Shown: positions 17,733 through 26,492, counted from the stretch's first letter. The stretch: DNA of 64,000 nucleotides from Pedococcus_A sp963730585 (GCA_963730585.1 CAVSSL010000010.1:496001-560000); one strand, 5' to 3'. Numbers and translations: made by a program. The notes: generated by a model not told the origin, from the sequence alone.

Positions 17733-17760
17733 AGTATGTTGCGCTCTGAACGATCGTCAA
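17733..17760 (-). promoter_or_regulatory. predicted promoter of the monooxygenase operon
   Basis: On the minus strand TTGACG (17760-17755), 16 nt, then CATACT (17738-17733). The same layout, TTGACT-N16-CATACT, precedes the CoA ligase gene at 20787-20760, which argues for a real vegetative-type promoter. The -35 lies inside ACGATCGTCAA, and an element ACGAYCGTCAA recurs before the thiolase at 27785-27795. Confidence 0.6.
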
Positions 17761-17769
17761 CAGAACGGT

Positions 17770-18573
17770 ATGAACATGAGCGAGCGCCAGGACCGCTTCT
17801 CCGGCCGGGTGGCAGTGGTCACCGGGGGCTCCGGAGGCATCGGCCGCGCGGTGTGCGAGGGCTTCGCTGCGCAGGGGGCAGCGGTGGCCGTCGTCGACCT
17901 CGACCAGGCCGCGTGCGACGCGACCGCGGCCGCCCTCTCGGCCGGCACCTCGGACGCGGGGGGCTCCGGCGCAGCATCCAAGGGGTATGCCGTGGACGTG
18001 CGCGACCAGCGTGCCGTCGCCGACCTCATGGCGCAGGTCCGCGACGACCTCGGTGGCCTCGACGTCCTCGTGACCCTGGCCGGCGGCTCGCTCGGCACGC
18101 CGAAGGCCGTGGAGGACATTGCCCCCGAGGACGTCGACCTGGTCGTCGACGTCAACGTCAAGGGCACCTTCTACTGCGCGCAGGCCGCCGTGGCCCAGAT
18201 GCGCGAGGGTGGTGCGGTCGTCACCGTCTCGTCGATCGGCGGCCGCCAGCCCTCGCCGGTGACGGGAGTGCCGTATGCCGCGTCGAAGGCTGCGGTGCTC
18301 GGCCTCACCCGGCGGCTCGCCCGCGAGGTCGGCCCGCGCGGCATCCGGGTCAACGCCGTCGCTCCCGGGCTCTTCCTGACCGGGCGGCTGCAGCAGATGT
18401 ATGACGAGATGCCGGCGGGCGAGCGCGACGAGGTGCTCAGCGCGATCCCCCTCAGCCGGTTCCCCGAGCTGCGCGAGATCGTCGACCCCACGCTCTTCCT
18501 CGCCTCCGACGAGGCGTCCTACATCACCGGCGTCGTGCTCGACGTCAACGGCGGGCGGTTCATGCCCCTCTGA
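17770..18573 (+). CDS. SDR-family 3-oxoacyl/hydroxyacyl oxidoreductase
   Basis: 267 residues from the ATG at 17770; an in-frame ATG at 17776 is equally possible and neither has a strong RBS. Classical SDR: cofactor motif VVTGGSGGIGRAV (TGxxxGxG), LVTLAGGS in place of NNAG, catalytic Ser in VTVSSIGG, and YAASK catalytic dyad, ending DVNGGRFMPL. It is divergent from the monooxygenase operon, sharing a 70-bp promoter region. Likely an NAD(P)H-linked reduction or oxidation of a cyclic or opened ketone/alcohol-CoA in the pathway. Its stop abuts the convergent thioesterase stop, forming TGATCA. Confidence 0.85.
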   Translation: MNMSERQDRFSGRVAVVTGGSGGIGRAVCEGFAAQGAAVAVVDLDQAACDATAAALSAGTSDAGGSGAASKGYAVDVRDQRAVADLMAQVRDDLGGLDVLVTLAGGSLGTPKAVEDIAPEDVDLVVDVNVKGTFYCAQAAVAQMREGGAVVTVSSIGGRQPSPVTGVPYAASKAAVLGLTRRLAREVGPRGIRVNAVAPGLFLTGRLQQMYDEMPAGERDEVLSAIPLSRFPELREIVDPTLFLASDEASYITGVVLDVNGGRFMPL

Positions 18574-19044
18574 TCATGCACTCGTCACGTCGGCAGTCGC
18601 CTCGGGGCGGGCTGGCAAGGCGTCGGGCGTCGGGCGGGGCGGCGCCTCGCCGCGCAGGATGGCGGCCACGTCGTCGGGCCAGGCCTGCGCGCCCTGGCCG
18701 GCCGGGTCGGACTGGACGCACACCAGGCGTCCGCGGGCAGCGGGGGTCTCGCCGCGGCATACCTCGAAGTCGTAGACGAGAGAGGTGCGCCCGACCTCGG
18801 CGATGCGCAGCTCCACCACGACCTGGTCGCGGAACCAGAGCCGCTCGAGGTAGTCGACCTCGTAGTGAACCCGGGGCACCTGGCCGAACAGCTCGGGCAG
18901 CCCGAGGGCGAGGTGCAGCTCGGACTCGGCGGCCTCGACCCAGCGGATGACGCTGGAGTGGTGGTAGTGGCCGGCGGCATCGGTGTCGGGCCACTCCACC
19001 GTCCGCTCGACGCGGATCGACGGCTGCGTCGCGGATGGCGTCAC
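18574..19044 (-). CDS. 4HBT-family acyl-CoA thioesterase
   Basis: 156 residues from the GTG at 19044, overlapping the CoA ligase stop (GTGA). Hotdog-fold signature: VEWPDTDAAGHYHHSSVIRW, the 4-hydroxybenzoyl-CoA thioesterase motif with the catalytic Asp in the DTDAAGHYH stretch, followed by ESELHLALGL and VDYLERLWFRD. Thioesterases of this type accompany aerobic CoA-dependent aromatic pathways, where they are thought to release CoA from dead-end thioesters. It is cotranscribed with the 2-aminobenzoate-type ligase. Stops of this gene and the convergent SDR are immediately adjacent with no spacer. Confidence 0.85.
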   Translation of the reverse strand: MTPSATQPSIRVERTVEWPDTDAAGHYHHSSVIRWVEAAESELHLALGLPELFGQVPRVHYEVDYLERLWFRDQVVVELRIAEVGRTSLVYDFEVCRGETPAARGRLVCVQSDPAGQGAQAWPDDVAAILRGEAPPRPTPDALPARPEATADVTSA

Positions 19045-20702
19045 AGCGCCGGCTCGCCCGCCTTCTGGCGCTCGAGCTGGCGCAGCTTGAACCGCTGCAG
19101 CTTGCCCGAGGAGGTGCGCGGCAGGGCGTCGACGAACTCGATGACCCGCGGGTACTTGTAGGGCGCGATGACCGACTTCACGTGGTCCTGCAGCTCCTTG
19201 GCCCGGGTGGCGCGCGACGCCTCGTCGGGCAGCGAGGTGAGCCCGCCGGCCGGCACGATGAAGGCCTTCACGACGTGCCCGCGTGCCTCGTCCGGCGCGG
19301 CCACGACGGCGCACTCCATGACGTCGGGCCGGGTCATCAGCGCCTCCTCGACCTCCGGCGCCGAGATGTTGTAGCCGGAGGAGATGATCATGTCGTCGCT
19401 GCGGGCCTGGTACCAGAAGTAGCCGTCCTCGTCGCGGACGAAGGTGTCGCCGGTGACGTTCCAGCCGTCCTGCACGTAGACCAGCTGGCGGTCGTCGGCG
19501 AGGTAGCGGCAGCCGGTCGGGCCCTGCACCGCAAGGCGTCCCGGCTCGCCGTCGGGCACCTCGTTGCCGTCCAGGTCGATGACCTTGGCGACGTACCCGG
19601 GCACCGGCCGGCCGGTCGCGCCGGGTCGGATGTCGTCGTCGGCCGCGGAGATGAAGATGTGGAGCATCTCCGTGGCGCCGATGCCGTCGATGAGCCTGAC
19701 GCCGGTGGCGTCGCGGAAGGCCTCCCAGGTGGCGCGGGGCAGGTGCTCACCGGCCGACACGGCGCGGCGCAGGGTGGCCAGCCGGCTCGCGTTGCCGCTG
19801 GCGATCATGGCCTTGTATGCCGTGGGCGCGGTGAAGCAGACCGTCACCCCGTGCTGCTCGATCAGCTCTGCGAGCTGGTCGGGGGTGGCGCGTTCGACGA
19901 GGAGGCTGGCGGCGCCGACCCGCATGGGGAAGACGACCAGCCCGCCGAGGCCGAAGGTGAACGCGATCGGCGGGGTGCCGGTGAAGACGTCATCGGCCTC
20001 GGGGCGCAGCACGTAGTGGGAGAAGGTGTCGGCGTTGGCGAGCACGTCGCGGTGGAAGTGCATGGTGGCCTTGGGGCGGCCGGTCGTGCCGGAGGTGAAG
20101 GCCAGCATCGAGACGTCGTCGGCCGCGGTGTCGACGTTGTCGAAGGTGGCCGGCTTCGACTCGGCGAGGGTGTCGAGCTCGCCGCCCTCACCGGTCGCGC
20201 CGTAGGTCAGCGTCCGCAGGTTGGGGATGTGCGCGGCCTCGAGGTCCTCGGTGAAGCGGCTGTCGCAGAGCGCGAGGGTGAACCGTCCGATCTCCCCGAT
20301 GGTGGCCAGCTCGCCCGCGCGGAGCATCGGCATCGTGGGGACGACGACGCCGCCGGCCTTGAGCACGGCGAACCAGCAGGCCACCAGGCCCGGGTTGTTG
20401 GGGCCGCGCAGGAGGACGCGGTTGCCTGGCACCAGGCCGAGGTCGTCGACGAGCACGTGCGCGATGCGGTTGGCCCGCGCGAGCAGGTCGCCGTAGGTCC
20501 AGCGTGTGCCGTCGGTCGCGAGCAGGCAGGTGCGGTCGGGGCCGAGGCGCTCGACCATGGCGTCGAGCAGCTCCACCGCGCAGTTGAGGCGCTCGGGGTA
20601 CTGCACCTCCGGCACGTCGAAGCGCAGCACCGGCCACTGCTCCTGCGGCGGCAGGTTGTCGCGGCAGAACGTGTCGACGTGGGCGGACGGGCTGAGTCGC
20701 AT
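19041..20702 (-). CDS. 2-aminobenzoate/benzoate--CoA ligase (AMP-forming)
   Basis: 553 residues from the ATG at 20702 (GAGAGG 7 nt upstream). Residues: AFTSGTTGRPKATMHFHRD (about 200), IDGIGATEMLHIF (about 338), TGDTFVRDEDGYFW, MIISSGYNISAPEVE and the catalytic Lys in RTSSGKLQRFK (about 530). The GATEML[HF] motif and the TMHFHRD segment are characteristic of benzoate-CoA ligase and 2-aminobenzoate-CoA ligase families rather than fatty-acid ligases. First committed step: aromatic acid + ATP + CoA to aroyl-CoA. Coupling to the fusion flavoenzyme and a Liv-type importer suggests anthranilate as the substrate (inference). Earlier in-frame starts lie upstream of the RBS and within the promoter. 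Confidence 0.85.
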   Translation of the reverse strand: MRLSPSAHVDTFCRDNLPPQEQWPVLRFDVPEVQYPERLNCAVELLDAMVERLGPDRTCLLATDGTRWTYGDLLARANRIAHVLVDDLGLVPGNRVLLRGPNNPGLVACWFAVLKAGGVVVPTMPMLRAGELATIGEIGRFTLALCDSRFTEDLEAAHIPNLRTLTYGATGEGGELDTLAESKPATFDNVDTAADDVSMLAFTSGTTGRPKATMHFHRDVLANADTFSHYVLRPEADDVFTGTPPIAFTFGLGGLVVFPMRVGAASLLVERATPDQLAELIEQHGVTVCFTAPTAYKAMIASGNASRLATLRRAVSAGEHLPRATWEAFRDATGVRLIDGIGATEMLHIFISAADDDIRPGATGRPVPGYVAKVIDLDGNEVPDGEPGRLAVQGPTGCRYLADDRQLVYVQDGWNVTGDTFVRDEDGYFWYQARSDDMIISSGYNISAPEVEEALMTRPDVMECAVVAAPDEARGHVVKAFIVPAGGLTSLPDEASRATRAKELQDHVKSVIAPYKYPRVIEFVDALPRTSSGKLQRFKLRQLERQKAGEPAL

Positions 20703-20759
20703 CCAGGGCCTCTCACTGTCGAGCGCACGACGACGTTGTCGGCGCTTTCTCCGGTGCCA

Positions 20760-20787
20760 AGTATGTTCCATCGGTGACGGCAGTCAA
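20760..20787 (-). promoter_or_regulatory. predicted promoter of the CoA ligase-thioesterase operon
   Basis: Minus-strand TTGACT (20787-20782), 16-nt spacer, CATACT (20765-20760). Spacing and -10 sequence are the same as the predicted promoter at 17733-17760, including AA immediately before CATACT. The start codon is about 58 nt from the -10. The divergent PaaX gene begins 60 bp to the right, so the regulator could control both directions. Confidence 0.6.
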
Positions 20788-20847
20788 GGGTGCGGCATAA
20801 ATCTCATCGGACGCTGACCGGGTGACGCCAGCGGGTAGTGTCCTGCC

Positions 20848-21702
20848 GTGCCCGACACCGACCTGGCCGAGGACCTCACCGCGGCCGCTGCCGAGACGCG
20901 GCCGCGCGCGCTGATCGTGACGATCTACGGGCTCTACGCCCGCGAGATGGGCGGCTGGCTCAGCATCAGCGCCCTCATCCGCCTGCTCGACCGTCTCGGC
21001 GTGGATGAGCCTGCGGTGCGTTCGTCGATCTCCCGGCTCAAGCGCCGCGGCATCCTCGAGGCCGAGCGGGTCGACGGTCGGGCGGGCTACGCACTGTCGT
21101 CACGGGCACGCGAGATCCTCGACGAGGGCGACCGGCGCATCTTCGACCGCACCCGCGCGAGCCTGCGTGACGGCTGGGTGCTGGCGGTGTTCAGCGTCCC
21201 GGAGTCGGAGCGGCAGAAGCGACACATGCTGCGCTCCCGGCTCACCTGGCTCGGGTTCGGGACGGTCGGCCCCGGCGTCTGGGTGGCCCCCGGGCACCTG
21301 GAGGCGGAGACCCGCGACGTGCTCGAGCGCCAGGGGCTGGCCGACTACGTCGACCTGTTCCATGCCGACTACCTCGGCTTCGGCGGGGTCGAGGACGAGG
21401 TCGCCAAGTGGTGGGACCTCGGCAGCCTCGACGCGCTCTACAAGGAGTTCCTCGACGCCTTCCAGCCGGTGCTCGCCGGGTGGAAGGGCCGCCGGAGCCG
21501 GGACGACGAGGGAGAGGCGTTCGCCGACTACGTGCGGGTGCTCACCGCGTGGCGCCGGCTGCCCTACCTCGACCCGGGTCTGGCGCCTGAGCTGCTGCCG
21601 CGCCAGTGGTCGGGGGCGACGGCCGCCGACCTGTTCTTCGCCCTCCAGCGCCGTCTCGAGGCTCCCGCCCACCGTCACGTCGAGGCCGTCCGCACCACCT
21701 GA
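20848..21702 (+). CDS. PaaX-family transcriptional regulator
   Basis: 284 residues from the GTG at 20848. PaaX layout: an N-terminal winged HTH (LIVTIYGLYAREMGGWLSIS, then VDEPAVRSSISRLKRRGIL), a central transposase-IS200-like domain (WVLAVFSVPESERQKRHML) and a C-terminal domain (YVRVLTAWRRLPYLDPGLAPELLP). PaaX represses aerobic phenylacetate genes and is relieved by an aroyl-CoA thioester; homologues sit beside other aerobic CoA-type aromatic pathways. Divergent from the ligase operon, it is the only dedicated regulator in this cluster. Predicted inducer: 2-aminobenzoyl-CoA or the like (inference). Confidence 0.88.
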   Translation: MPDTDLAEDLTAAAAETRPRALIVTIYGLYAREMGGWLSISALIRLLDRLGVDEPAVRSSISRLKRRGILEAERVDGRAGYALSSRAREILDEGDRRIFDRTRASLRDGWVLAVFSVPESERQKRHMLRSRLTWLGFGTVGPGVWVAPGHLEAETRDVLERQGLADYVDLFHADYLGFGGVEDEVAKWWDLGSLDALYKEFLDAFQPVLAGWKGRRSRDDEGEAFADYVRVLTAWRRLPYLDPGLAPELLPRQWSGATAADLFFALQRRLEAPAHRHVEAVRTT

Positions 21703-21802
21703 CCGTCCCACGTCTGCCGCGGGACTACACGCCGGCCTGCCGTCGGAGGCGCGGTGAGCACGCGGCATACCCGTGGTGGAGGGCGGTTTGTAGTCCGCCG
21801 GT

Positions 21803-22510
21803 TCAGGCGACGCCGAGGAGGCCTCGCGCCCTCGCCGGGTCGGACCTGAAGTCCTCGAGCGTGGTGTCGAGCCGCACGCTGCCCTTCTCGAGCACCACCA
21901 CCCGGTCGGCCACCGAGAACGCGAGGCGCAGGTCCTGCTCGACGAGCAGCACGGACATGCCGGTGCGGCACAGCTCGCGCACGACCTCACCCACCTGGTG
22001 CACGACGGCAGGGGCCAGGCCGTCGGAGGGCTCGTCGAGCAGCATCAGGCGCGGGTTGATGAGCAGGGCCCGGGCGATGGCCAGCATCTGCTGCTCGCCA
22101 CCCGAGAGCTGGTCGCCCCGGTTGCCGAGACGCTCGCCGAGCCGGGGGAGCAGGTCGAGCACGCGGGCGCGGTCCCAGTCGCCCTTCCGGCCGGCCTTCT
22201 CGGCGACGGTCAGGTGCTCGGCAACGGTCAGTGGGGCGAAGACCCGGCGGCCCTGCGGCACGAAGCCGACGCCGAGGCGGGCAATGGCGTCGGGGCGCCT
22301 GCCCGCCATCTCCTGCCCGTCGATGCAGACCGACCCACGGGTCGGGCGCACCAGTCCCATGACCGTGTTGACCAGGGTGGACTTCCCGACACCGTTGCGG
22401 CCGAGCAGCGCGACCACCTGGCCGTGGGCGACCTCGAGGTCGACCCCGGCGAGCACGGTGCTGCCGTCGTAGCCGGACTGCAGGCCGCGGACTTCCAGCA
22501 TCGCGGTCAT
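21803..22510 (-). CDS. livF: branched-chain/aromatic-acid-type ABC importer ATPase LivF
   Basis: 235 residues from the ATG at 22510, with AGGAGG 4-5 nt upstream. Walker A GRNGVGKST (about 36), signature LSGGEQQM (about 135), Walker B LMLLDEPSDGLAP (about 155), and the LVEQD H-loop region typical of LivF, which has Gln-Asp there. One of two ATPases of a HAAT-family (hydrophobic amino acid) importer. HAAT transporters are often recruited for aromatic acids in catabolic clusters; co-location suggests benzoate or anthranilate uptake. It starts within the livG stop (TCAT overlap). Confidence 0.92.
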   Translation of the reverse strand: MTAMLEVRGLQSGYDGSTVLAGVDLEVAHGQVVALLGRNGVGKSTLVNTVMGLVRPTRGSVCIDGQEMAGRRPDAIARLGVGFVPQGRRVFAPLTVAEHLTVAEKAGRKGDWDRARVLDLLPRLGERLGNRGDQLSGGEQQMLAIARALLINPRLMLLDEPSDGLAPAVVHQVGEVVRELCRTGMSVLLVEQDLRLAFSVADRVVVLEKGSVRLDTTLEDFRSDPARARGLLGVA

Positions 22511-23295
22511 CGTGCCTCCTGGGGGAACAGGTCGCTGGTGTCCTCGGCGCCGAGGTAGGCCCGCTGGACCTCCTCGCTCGCCCGGACCTCGGCCGGCGTG
22601 CCGGTCAGGAGGTGCCGGCCAAGGTGCATGACGGTGACGGCCTCGGCCAGGCCGAACACGAGGTCGAGGTCGTGCTCGACGAGCATCACCGTGATGTCGC
22701 GCGGCAGGTCGAGCACCACCTGCTTGAACCGGGCCGTCTCGGCGGCCGACATGCCTGCCGCGGGCTCGTCGAGCAGGAGCACCGACGGTTCCGTCGCGAG
22801 TGCCACGGCCACCTCCAGCTGGCGGCGCTCGCCATGCGACAGCGAACCGGCGAGGGCGCCACTGCGGTCGTTCAACCCGATCGAGGCGAGCAGCTGGTGC
22901 GACCTGTCGAGCACCGTCCACCGTCGCCGCAGCGGCCGCAGCATCGACCAGTGCGAGCCCTGGCGCCGCTGCACGGCCATGGCGACGTTCTCGAGGGCGG
23001 TGCAGCGCAGGAAGAGCGAGGAGTGCTGGAAGGTGCGCACGAGACCCTGTGTCGCCCGCCGGTGCTCTGGCATCGACGTCACGTCGTCGCCGTGCAGCAC
23101 CACGCGACCCGCGGTGGCGGGCAGCGTGCCGGCGATGAGGGCGAAGAGGGTGGACTTCCCGGCGCCGTTGGGCCCGATGACCGCATGCCGGGTGCCGGGC
23201 TGCACCGACAGGCTCACGTCCTCGACCGCGCGCAGGCTGCCGTAGTGCTTCGTGAGACCGTCGAGCTCGAGCGCCGCCGCTGCCGTCCCGCTCAT
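22507..23295 (-). CDS. livG: ABC importer ATPase LivG
   Basis: 262 residues from the ATG at 23295, overlapping livM by 4 nt. Walker A GPNGAGKST (about 43), FQHSSLF Q-loop region, signature LSHGERRQLEVAVALA (about 155), Walker B SVLLLDEPAAGMS (about 175) and LVEHDLDLVF with the H-loop His. The second ATPase of the same HAAT importer. The signature serine-glycine is SHG, as usual in LivG, versus SGG in LivF. Confidence 0.92.
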   Translation of the reverse strand: MSGTAAAALELDGLTKHYGSLRAVEDVSLSVQPGTRHAVIGPNGAGKSTLFALIAGTLPATAGRVVLHGDDVTSMPEHRRATQGLVRTFQHSSLFLRCTALENVAMAVQRRQGSHWSMLRPLRRRWTVLDRSHQLLASIGLNDRSGALAGSLSHGERRQLEVAVALATEPSVLLLDEPAAGMSAAETARFKQVVLDLPRDITVMLVEHDLDLVFGLAEAVTVMHLGRHLLTGTPAEVRASEEVQRAYLGAEDTSDLFPQEAR

Positions 23296-24245
23296 GCCGA
23301 GACCTCCTGTCCCCGGGCGGGTCGCTTCCACTGGCGCAGCCCACCGGAGATGCCGCGCGGCAGCAGGTAGACCGCGATGACGAAGAGGGCGCCGAGCAGC
23401 AGCGGCCCGTGGCCGTCGAGGTTTCCGCCGATGTAGTCGCGGGCGACGATCACGACCGCTGCGCCGAGACAGGCTCCCCACATCGACCCGACCCCGCCGA
23501 TGATCACGGCCAGCAGGGCCAGGGCCGACACCTCGAAGCCGAGGTCGCCGGGCGCCACGAACCGCTGGGCCGACGCCCAGAGCGACCCGGCCGCCCCGGC
23601 AACGGCCCCCGCGATGACGTAGGCCGTCAGGGCGTGCGCCGTGGAGTGGTAGCCGACCGCCCTGAGACGGGCCTCGTTGTCGCGCAGGCCCCGCAGCGTC
23701 AGCCCGAACGGCGAGCGCAGCAGCAGCGCGACCGCGCCGTACAGCAGCAGGAAGGTTGCGAGCACGTAGTAGAAGACCAGCCCCTCGTTCACCGTGGGCG
23801 CCAAGCCCGGTGCCGCGACCACGGGCGGTATGCCGGACAGGCCGTCCGTGCCGTGCGTCACCGAGTCGAGGCGGCCGGCCGCGCTGTAGACGATCTCGCC
23901 GATGGCCAGCGTGATCATGAGGAACGGCACGCCGCGGGCCCGCACCGCCACCGGCCCCGTCAGGGCGGCTGCCGCGGCGCCAGCCAGCGCCGAGACCACC
24001 ACCTGGACCGGCCCGAGGTCGGTGAGGTGGATGGCGGTGAGCGCGCCGGCATACGCACCGACGCCGAAGTAGGCGGCCTGGCCGAGGGTGGGCAGGCCGG
24101 TGACGCCGGTGAGGAGGTTGACGCTCATGGCCAGCACCGCGAAGACGAGGATCTTCGAGACGGTCGCCACGGCATACGGGCCCATCACCCACGGCACGGC
24201 GAGGAGCGCGAGCAGCACTGCGACGAGACCGAGCCGCGCCCTCAT
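23292..24245 (-). CDS. livM: ABC importer permease LivM
   Basis: 317 residues, about 8-9 hydrophobic segments. The LivM family motif is seen as LTGVTGLPTLGQAAYFGVGAYAGAL (only fragments needed: GLPTLGQAAYFG) near residue 45, and the cytoplasmic coupling loop GLTLRGLRDNEARLRAVGY near 180 contacts the ATPases. Pairs with LivH to make the membrane channel. Overlaps livG and livH by 4 nt each, so stoichiometric translation is expected. Confidence 0.9.
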   Translation of the reverse strand: MRARLGLVAVLLALLAVPWVMGPYAVATVSKILVFAVLAMSVNLLTGVTGLPTLGQAAYFGVGAYAGALTAIHLTDLGPVQVVVSALAGAAAAALTGPVAVRARGVPFLMITLAIGEIVYSAAGRLDSVTHGTDGLSGIPPVVAAPGLAPTVNEGLVFYYVLATFLLLYGAVALLLRSPFGLTLRGLRDNEARLRAVGYHSTAHALTAYVIAGAVAGAAGSLWASAQRFVAPGDLGFEVSALALLAVIIGGVGSMWGACLGAAVVIVARDYIGGNLDGHGPLLLGALFVIAVYLLPRGISGGLRQWKRPARGQEVSA

Positions 24246-25120
24246 GACCGCGCCACCAGGGAGACGAGGCCCTGCGGGCGCCAGGCGAGCACGAGGAGCA
24301 TCGCCCCGAACAGCAGGAACGGCGCGTAGGTCGGCAGGAGCGCGACGCCGAGGGTCTGCACCTGGCCGATGACCAGGGCCCCGAGCAGCGCGCCCTTCAC
24401 CGACCCCAGGCCACCGATGACGATGACGACGAGCGAGAGCACGAGGACGTTCTCGTCGACGCCGGGACCGGGCGCGAGGATCGGTGCGCCGAGGGCACCG
24501 CCCAGCGCGGCCAGCGCGGCGCCGAAGGCGAAGACGCCGAAGAGCACGAGGCGCGTGTCGATGCCCATGGCGCGCACCATGTCGCGGTCTGCGACGGTGG
24601 CCCGCACCAGCGCGCCGAGCGATGACCGCTCGAACGCGAGGTAGACCGCGGTGGCCAGCAGGCCTGCCACGAGGATGAAGACGAGCCGGTAGACGGGGTA
24701 GCGGTGGCCGAGGATCGATGCCGATCCGGCCAGGGCGTCCGGGGGCTGTGTCGGCACGACCTCCGCGCCGAACGCCATCACCATGACCTCCGCGGCGATG
24801 AGGGAGACGCCGAGGGTGAGCGCCGCCTGGTCGAGGTGCCCGCGGGTGGACAGCGGTGCGGTCATCGCTGCGAGCAGCCCTCCGCCCAGCACGCCGGCCG
24901 CGACTCCGACAGTGATGGCGAGGAAGAACCCCATCCAGCTGCCGTCGGACAGCGCGTAGGCCGCGAACGCCCCCACGAGGTAGAGCGTTCCGTGGGCGAG
25001 GTTGAGGACGTCCATCATCCCGAAGACGAGGGAGAGGCCCACGGCGAGCGTGAACAGCAGCAAGCCGTAGGCCACTCCGTCGACCATGCTGACGAGGTTG
25101 GTGTCGAACCAGTCGAGCAC
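24242..25120 (-). CDS. livH: ABC importer permease LivH
   Basis: 292 residues from a GTG at 25120. LivH family features: YGLLLFTLAVGLSLVFGMMD near the N-terminus with LNLAHGTLYLVGAF after it, and the coupling loop RATVADRDMVRAMGIDTR near 180. About eight membrane spans. The 80-bp gap to the binding-protein gene upstream contains only short GTCGGTCAGT repeats and a small hairpin, perhaps an attenuating signal that lowers permease expression relative to the binding protein. Confidence 0.9.
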   Translation of the reverse strand: MLDWFDTNLVSMVDGVAYGLLLFTLAVGLSLVFGMMDVLNLAHGTLYLVGAFAAYALSDGSWMGFFLAITVGVAAGVLGGGLLAAMTAPLSTRGHLDQAALTLGVSLIAAEVMVMAFGAEVVPTQPPDALAGSASILGHRYPVYRLVFILVAGLLATAVYLAFERSSLGALVRATVADRDMVRAMGIDTRLVLFGVFAFGAALAALGGALGAPILAPGPGVDENVLVLSLVVIVIGGLGSVKGALLGALVIGQVQTLGVALLPTYAPFLLFGAMLLVLAWRPQGLVSLVARS

Positions 25121-25200
25121 AGGTCCAGCCCTGTCTGTAGTCGGTCAGTCTGTGAGTCGGTCAGTGCGGTGGGTGGAACAGCCGTGCGGGCGGCTCGGCG

Positions 25201-26379
25201 TCAGCCGAGCTCGCCGAGCTCCTCGATGACGACGTTGGCGAGCTTGCCGTCCTTCTCCTTGACCTCGCGCAGGTACCACATCTGCTTCGGGGTGCCGTTG
25301 TCGTTGAACGACCAGGTGCCGCGGGGGCTCTCGATGTCGCCGAGCTCGCCGATCGCGGCGTTGATCGACTTCGAGTCGGTCTTGCCGGCCTTCTGGATGG
25401 CCATGTCGATGACGCGGGCGGCGTCGTAGGAGGCCATGGCGTAGGTGGTCGGCTGCTTGCCGGTGGCGGCCACGTAGGCCTCGACGAACTTCTTGTTGAC
25501 CGGGTTGTCGAGGTCGGCCGAGTAGTTCATCGCGGTGCGGGTGCCGACGGCCGACGTGCCCTGGGCGGTCAGGACGCCGCCCTCGGTGAGGAACCCGGCC
25601 GAGTAGTGCTGCACCTTGCCGGCGAGGCCGAACTGGTCGTACTGCTTGACGAAGTCGACGGCCGCACCGCCGGCGTAGAACGTGAACACCGACTTCGCGC
25701 CGGACTTCTGCAGGTTGGCCAGGAACGGCTGGAAGTTCTTGGTGGCGGGGAACGGCGTGTAGACCTCGTCGGCGACCTTGCCACCCGCGGGCTCGAAGCT
25801 CTCCTTGAAGCCGCCCGTCTCGTCCTTGCCGGCCTGGTAGTCGGCGGCCAGGAGGTAGACCGGGCCCTTCTCCTGCTTGGCGACGTAGGCGCCGAGGGCC
25901 TTGCCGGGCTCGTCGTTGACGTAGGAGGTGCGCCAGACGAACTTCTTGCCGGTGAGGGTGGTCGGCGAGGCGTTCGAGCCGACCAGCGGGATCTGCGAGG
26001 TCTCGAAGAGGTCGACGATGCCGTTCATGGTGGCGGAGCTGACGACGCCGGTGACGACGGTGGCCTTGTCCTGCTTGACGAGCTTGTCGGCGGCGGCCTT
26101 GCCGGTGTCGGCGGTCTCGCCCTCGTCGGCGGTGACGACCTGCACCTCCTTGCCGCCGAGCTTGTTGCCCTTCTCCTTGAGGTAGACCTCGAAGCCGGCC
26201 TTCATGTCGTCGCCGAGCGACTTGTAGACGCCGGACTGCGGCACGAGCAGGCCGATCTTCACCGGGCCGCTGGCCTCCTCGGACGTGGAGCCGAGCGTTC
26301 CACCACCGCAGGCGGCGACGCCGAGCGTGGAGCCGAGCGCGAGTGCGAGCGAGATTCGAGTGGTGCGTCGCGGCGTCAT
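25201..26379 (-). CDS. livK: substrate-binding lipoprotein of the HAAT importer (LivK-like)
   Basis: 392 residues from the ATG at 26379; an ATG at 26385 abuts the GGGAGG, so the second is better spaced (7 nt). A lipoprotein signal is clear: basic TPRRTTR, hydrophobic run, then the lipobox LGVAAC with Cys at residue 24. The mature protein is a periplasmic-binding-protein type I fold (PVKIGLLVPQSGVYKSLGDD, TGVVSSATMNGIVDLFE, VPLVGSNASP-like region). Likely captures the aromatic acid or a hydrophobic amino acid outside the cell. First gene of the transporter operon, behind an 11-bp inverted repeat. Confidence 0.9.
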   Translation of the reverse strand: MTPRRTTRISLALALGSTLGVAACGGGTLGSTSEEASGPVKIGLLVPQSGVYKSLGDDMKAGFEVYLKEKGNKLGGKEVQVVTADEGETADTGKAAADKLVKQDKATVVTGVVSSATMNGIVDLFETSQIPLVGSNASPTTLTGKKFVWRTSYVNDEPGKALGAYVAKQEKGPVYLLAADYQAGKDETGGFKESFEPAGGKVADEVYTPFPATKNFQPFLANLQKSGAKSVFTFYAGGAAVDFVKQYDQFGLAGKVQHYSAGFLTEGGVLTAQGTSAVGTRTAMNYSADLDNPVNKKFVEAYVAATGKQPTTYAMASYDAARVIDMAIQKAGKTDSKSINAAIGELGDIESPRGTWSFNDNGTPKQMWYLREVKEKDGKLANVVIEELGELG

Positions 26380-26440
26380 GGCCATCCCTCCCTTGGGCGC
26401 GGCCGTCGGCCGCTCAGTGGCCCCAGACCATATGGCGTCT

Positions 26441-26469
26441 TTGTGTCGTTCGTCTAGAGAACGACACAA
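26441..26469. promoter_or_regulatory. 29-bp perfect inverted repeat, probable operator of the Liv operon
   Basis: TTGTGTCGTTC (26441-26451), 7-nt spacer, GAACGACACAA (26459-26469). On the minus strand it overlaps a possible -35 (TAGACG) placed 16 nt from CATATG at 26429-26434, the same spacing as the two other promoters of this cluster. Symmetry and position about 60-90 bp before the livK start favour a repressor site over a terminator, though it also lies downstream of the ridA stop. PaaX is the local candidate ligand. Confidence 0.6.
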
Positions 26470-26492
26470 CCAAGTCTGTCCGCCTGCCGGGG

